A DNA stretch of 64,000 nucleotides from Ailanthus altissimus (Eukaryota > Streptophyta > Magnoliopsida > Sapindales > Simaroubaceae): NCBI GenBank assembly GCA_946807835.1, contig OX327700.1, positions 23,596,001-23,660,000 on the forward strand, written 5' to 3'. This document shows, one piece after another, positions 62,501 through 64,000 of this stretch. Made by a program: the position numbers and the translations under genes. The notes beneath the pieces are model-generated. The model worked only from the letters and a program-made list of their open reading frames with translations. It ran no database searches and had not been told where the DNA came from. Within the stretch, counting starts at the first letter, position 1. Each line of letters starts with the position of its first letter.

Positions 62501-64000
62501 TATCAAGAAAATTTCCACAAAAAATATATCTCTTTTAACACATTGAGAATAGATGCATCTCAAGAATAAAAGTTTTAATGCTTCTACCATTTCTATCTCC
62601 TACTTGCTGCCATATTTTAAAGATTTCGCAAAGATATACTCTAGACTAAGATGATATTAATGGTTATGTCAAATTGAAGCAAATTACTTTATCGTAGATG
62701 AACCATCCTTTTGAATGCTTCCTTATAGTTATGACATTAGAAAGTCTGGTATATTCATGATTTTGAAGGTTTTCTCACTGAAAAGAGAATATTGAATTAA
62801 GCCAAAACCATGATTTACACCTACTATATACTCAAAAAATTAAAAGATGAAGACCAACATTTTAGCCAAAGTCCAGACAACTGAAAATTCTCTGGGCATC
62901 TCATTTACACTTGCATTTATTGAGTCCCATCCAAATTTTCTTAATACTTTTGCCTCTTTATCAACTCCCCTCCTCTACTACTTTTTCTTCAATATACATG
63001 CATAGCAACATAAAGCGCATATAAACAACATGGATACAAAATACAAACACAAGCAGCCACCCACCTTATTGGATTGTTCAATTTTGATTTCAGATTATTA
63101 TAGCTATTAAAGCAATTAGATACAATCAGTTAAAACAGCTAAATTAGATGTTGGTGATCCACAAATACAGGAAATTGAATCCTCAGAAAGTTGATGTTAT
63201 GACTTATCTTGTAAGATGCAGACGAGTTAAAATTGATATGCTGACAATAATCATGCAAGCATCATTACGCTTGATATTTACCATTATCTACAAAAAGCTA
63301 TCTTACCATCATCTGGTTTCTTTGCAAACTCCACTCCTAGACGTTCAAACCTCTCACATGCCTTGTATGTGTCATCAACAACGATGCCGATATGCACTGA
63401 AAACCAGTATCTTCAGAATTGGGATAATTTCTTAGAAAAAGCAATTTAAGGAAAAACTCATAATAAGATAAGTAGTGAATAGGTGTAGACATGGATATCT
63501 TGTACTGTTCCTCTGCTTCTGTCACTACTACAAGTAATGGAAAGTATTAATTCCGGTAAAAAAGGAACACAAACCAACAAACACTGTCCCTACTTAGACT
63601 CCTTTACTAACTCATCTCAGGTCAATGTGTTTTTCCCTACCTGTTATGTCATGCAAAAGTTTCCCAAGGAAATGGAAGCTTCATAACCACAGTCATACAC
63701 CTTAGCCAACAAAATCAGAACCACTCTAAGCCTTTCGTTAGGGAGGAAAAAAAGGCCACATTCTACAGATGATAATGATAAAAGAATTTCTGAAATTTTG
63801 AAAATGAATTCACCAATCGGATCATTAGATGTTGTACGAATTTGCAACAAATCAGCATACATTCTTTTACAAATTGAGGAAAAAGAAGAACAATCAGCCT
63901 TTGCTGTTAAATTGACTCATAAGTCAACCTTTATAATGAGGAAGATATAGAATATTTCAATCAAATGATGTAAGTCACATACCAAAGTCATTGTGTTCTG
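59583..64000 (-). CDS. Glyoxalase I (lactoylglutathione lyase), 3' part only
   Basis: The gene runs off the right edge of the window, so its 5' exons are missing. Visible coding exons on the minus strand are 64000-63983 (partial, ending EHNDFV across the junction), 63396-63307 ([20 protein letters not shown] and then [10 protein letters not shown]) and 59683-59583 ([20 protein letters not shown], then [13 protein letters not shown] and stop). Phases agree across both introns. The family isomerises the hemithioacetal of methylglyoxal and glutathione to S-lactoylglutathione. The His of HIGI and the Glu of YRIEI occupy the metal-ligand positions of the class. Unusual points: most relatives have GFGHIGI and YWIEI, while this copy reads DFVHIGI and YRIEI; whether it is active is open. 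The last intron is about 3.6 kb and contains a tandem duplication and a MITE. Confidence 0.85.
59651..60665. repeat. Intragenic tandem duplication, copy A
   Basis: Starts inside the last glyoxalase exon at GATCTTTAATGAAT and runs through intron sequence to about 60665. Matching copy B lies at 60666-62420. Shared blocks in order include CATATTTCTCCTTCAAA, TTAAGACAATCCA, TTTTGAATCCCATCA, AGTAACATTTA, AAATACTAAGACAACCAA and TGACCCTTTTCAAAAGAAGT. Confidence 0.85.
60666..62420. repeat. Intragenic tandem duplication, copy B, split by a MITE
   Basis: Begins GATCTTTA at 60666-60673, is interrupted by the element at 60674-61441, and resumes TTAATGAATTGCC at 61442. It therefore contains a decayed copy of the first 33 bases of the last coding exon, including a mutated splice acceptor, followed by intron sequence parallel to copy A. 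Several indels and substitutions separate the copies. Confidence 0.8.
60674..61441. mobile_element. Tourist-like (PIF/Harbinger) MITE
   Basis: The right end complements to GGGCTCGTTTGGTTGAA and the left end is GAACTTATTTGGTTGGG, which is a terminal inverted repeat of the plant Tourist type. It is flanked by TTA on both sides (60671-60673 and 61442-61444), the 3-bp target expected for PIF/Harbinger. Removing the element and one TTA restores GATCTTTAATGAAT, identical to the exon sequence at 59651-59664. The length is 768 bp. There is no open reading frame. Confidence 0.75.
62421..63306 (-). other. 5' part of the glyoxalase last intron
   Basis: AT-rich intron sequence between copy B of the duplication and the exon at 63307-63396. 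No independent gene or repeat was recognised. Confidence 0.5.

Noticed and set aside
1..64000. tRNA, rRNA, known plant microRNA, virus-derived sequence, CRISPR-like array or bacterial system
   Set aside because: None was recognised by eye on either strand. A tRNAscan, Rfam and miRBase search would be needed to exclude small RNAs fully.

Overview
This 64 kb window is nuclear DNA from a flowering plant, most likely a eudicot. The evidence is AT-rich intergenic DNA, multi-exon genes with GT-AG introns, plant-type gene families, Ty1/copia retrotransposon debris, Mutator-like (MULE) elements and many MITEs. The repeat style and protein sequences remind me of Citrus, but I could not test this and hold it loosely. 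There is no bacterial, organellar, CRISPR or phage-like content.

Seven protein-coding genes are supported. (1) A serine carboxypeptidase-like gene of the SCPL48/49 type, + strand, 1648-4781, nine exons. (2) A small zinc-ribbon/OB-fold-like gene, - strand, 6888-5792, three exons. (3) An S-adenosylmethionine synthetase, - strand, 16123-14948, with an uninterrupted CDS and a 1.2 kb intron in the 5' leader. (4) A METTL21-type SAM-dependent protein methyltransferase, + strand, 24492-28459, nine exons including a 14-nt first exon. (5) A GH29 alpha-L-fucosidase of the FUC1 type, - strand, 35554-32460, three exons. (6) An R2R3-MYB factor of subgroup 14 (RAX/MYB36-like), + strand, 52786-54321, three exons. 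(7) The 3' part of a glyoxalase I gene, - strand, 59583 to beyond 64000, whose last intron holds a 1 kb tandem duplication and a Tourist-like MITE.

Region by region: 1-680 holds two direct copies of a foldback repeat. 1400-4800 is the carboxypeptidase. 5470-6890 is the OB-fold gene with a 149-bp tandem duplication at its 3' end. 7200-14060 is a transposon nest: half of a foldback MULE-MITE, the 3' end of a copia element, a decayed MULE transposase, and a complete 1,022-bp foldback MULE-MITE with a 10-bp target duplication. 14900-17460 is the SAM synthetase. 17500-24480 is gene-free, with a degenerate minisatellite, a MITE and copia gag/pol debris. 24490-28460 is the methyltransferase. 28460-32450 is gene-free and very AT-rich. 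32460-35640 is the fucosidase. 35640-52780 is a 17 kb gene desert with decayed MULE and copia sequence, including an LTR element reduced to gag-protease. 52786-54321 is the MYB, then about 5 kb of intergenic sequence, then the glyoxalase gene.

The genes are ordinary, independently transcribed plant genes and not an operon. The only functional thread is that SAM synthetase makes the SAM that the methyltransferase uses, which is probably coincidental neighbourhood. I found no new multi-gene system. The most interesting structures are repeat-related: the exon-intron duplication in the glyoxalase gene, whose second copy was split by a MITE; the large foldback MULE-MITE; a gag-protease-only copia element; and a G-quadruplex-prone, promoter-like island in the gene desert.
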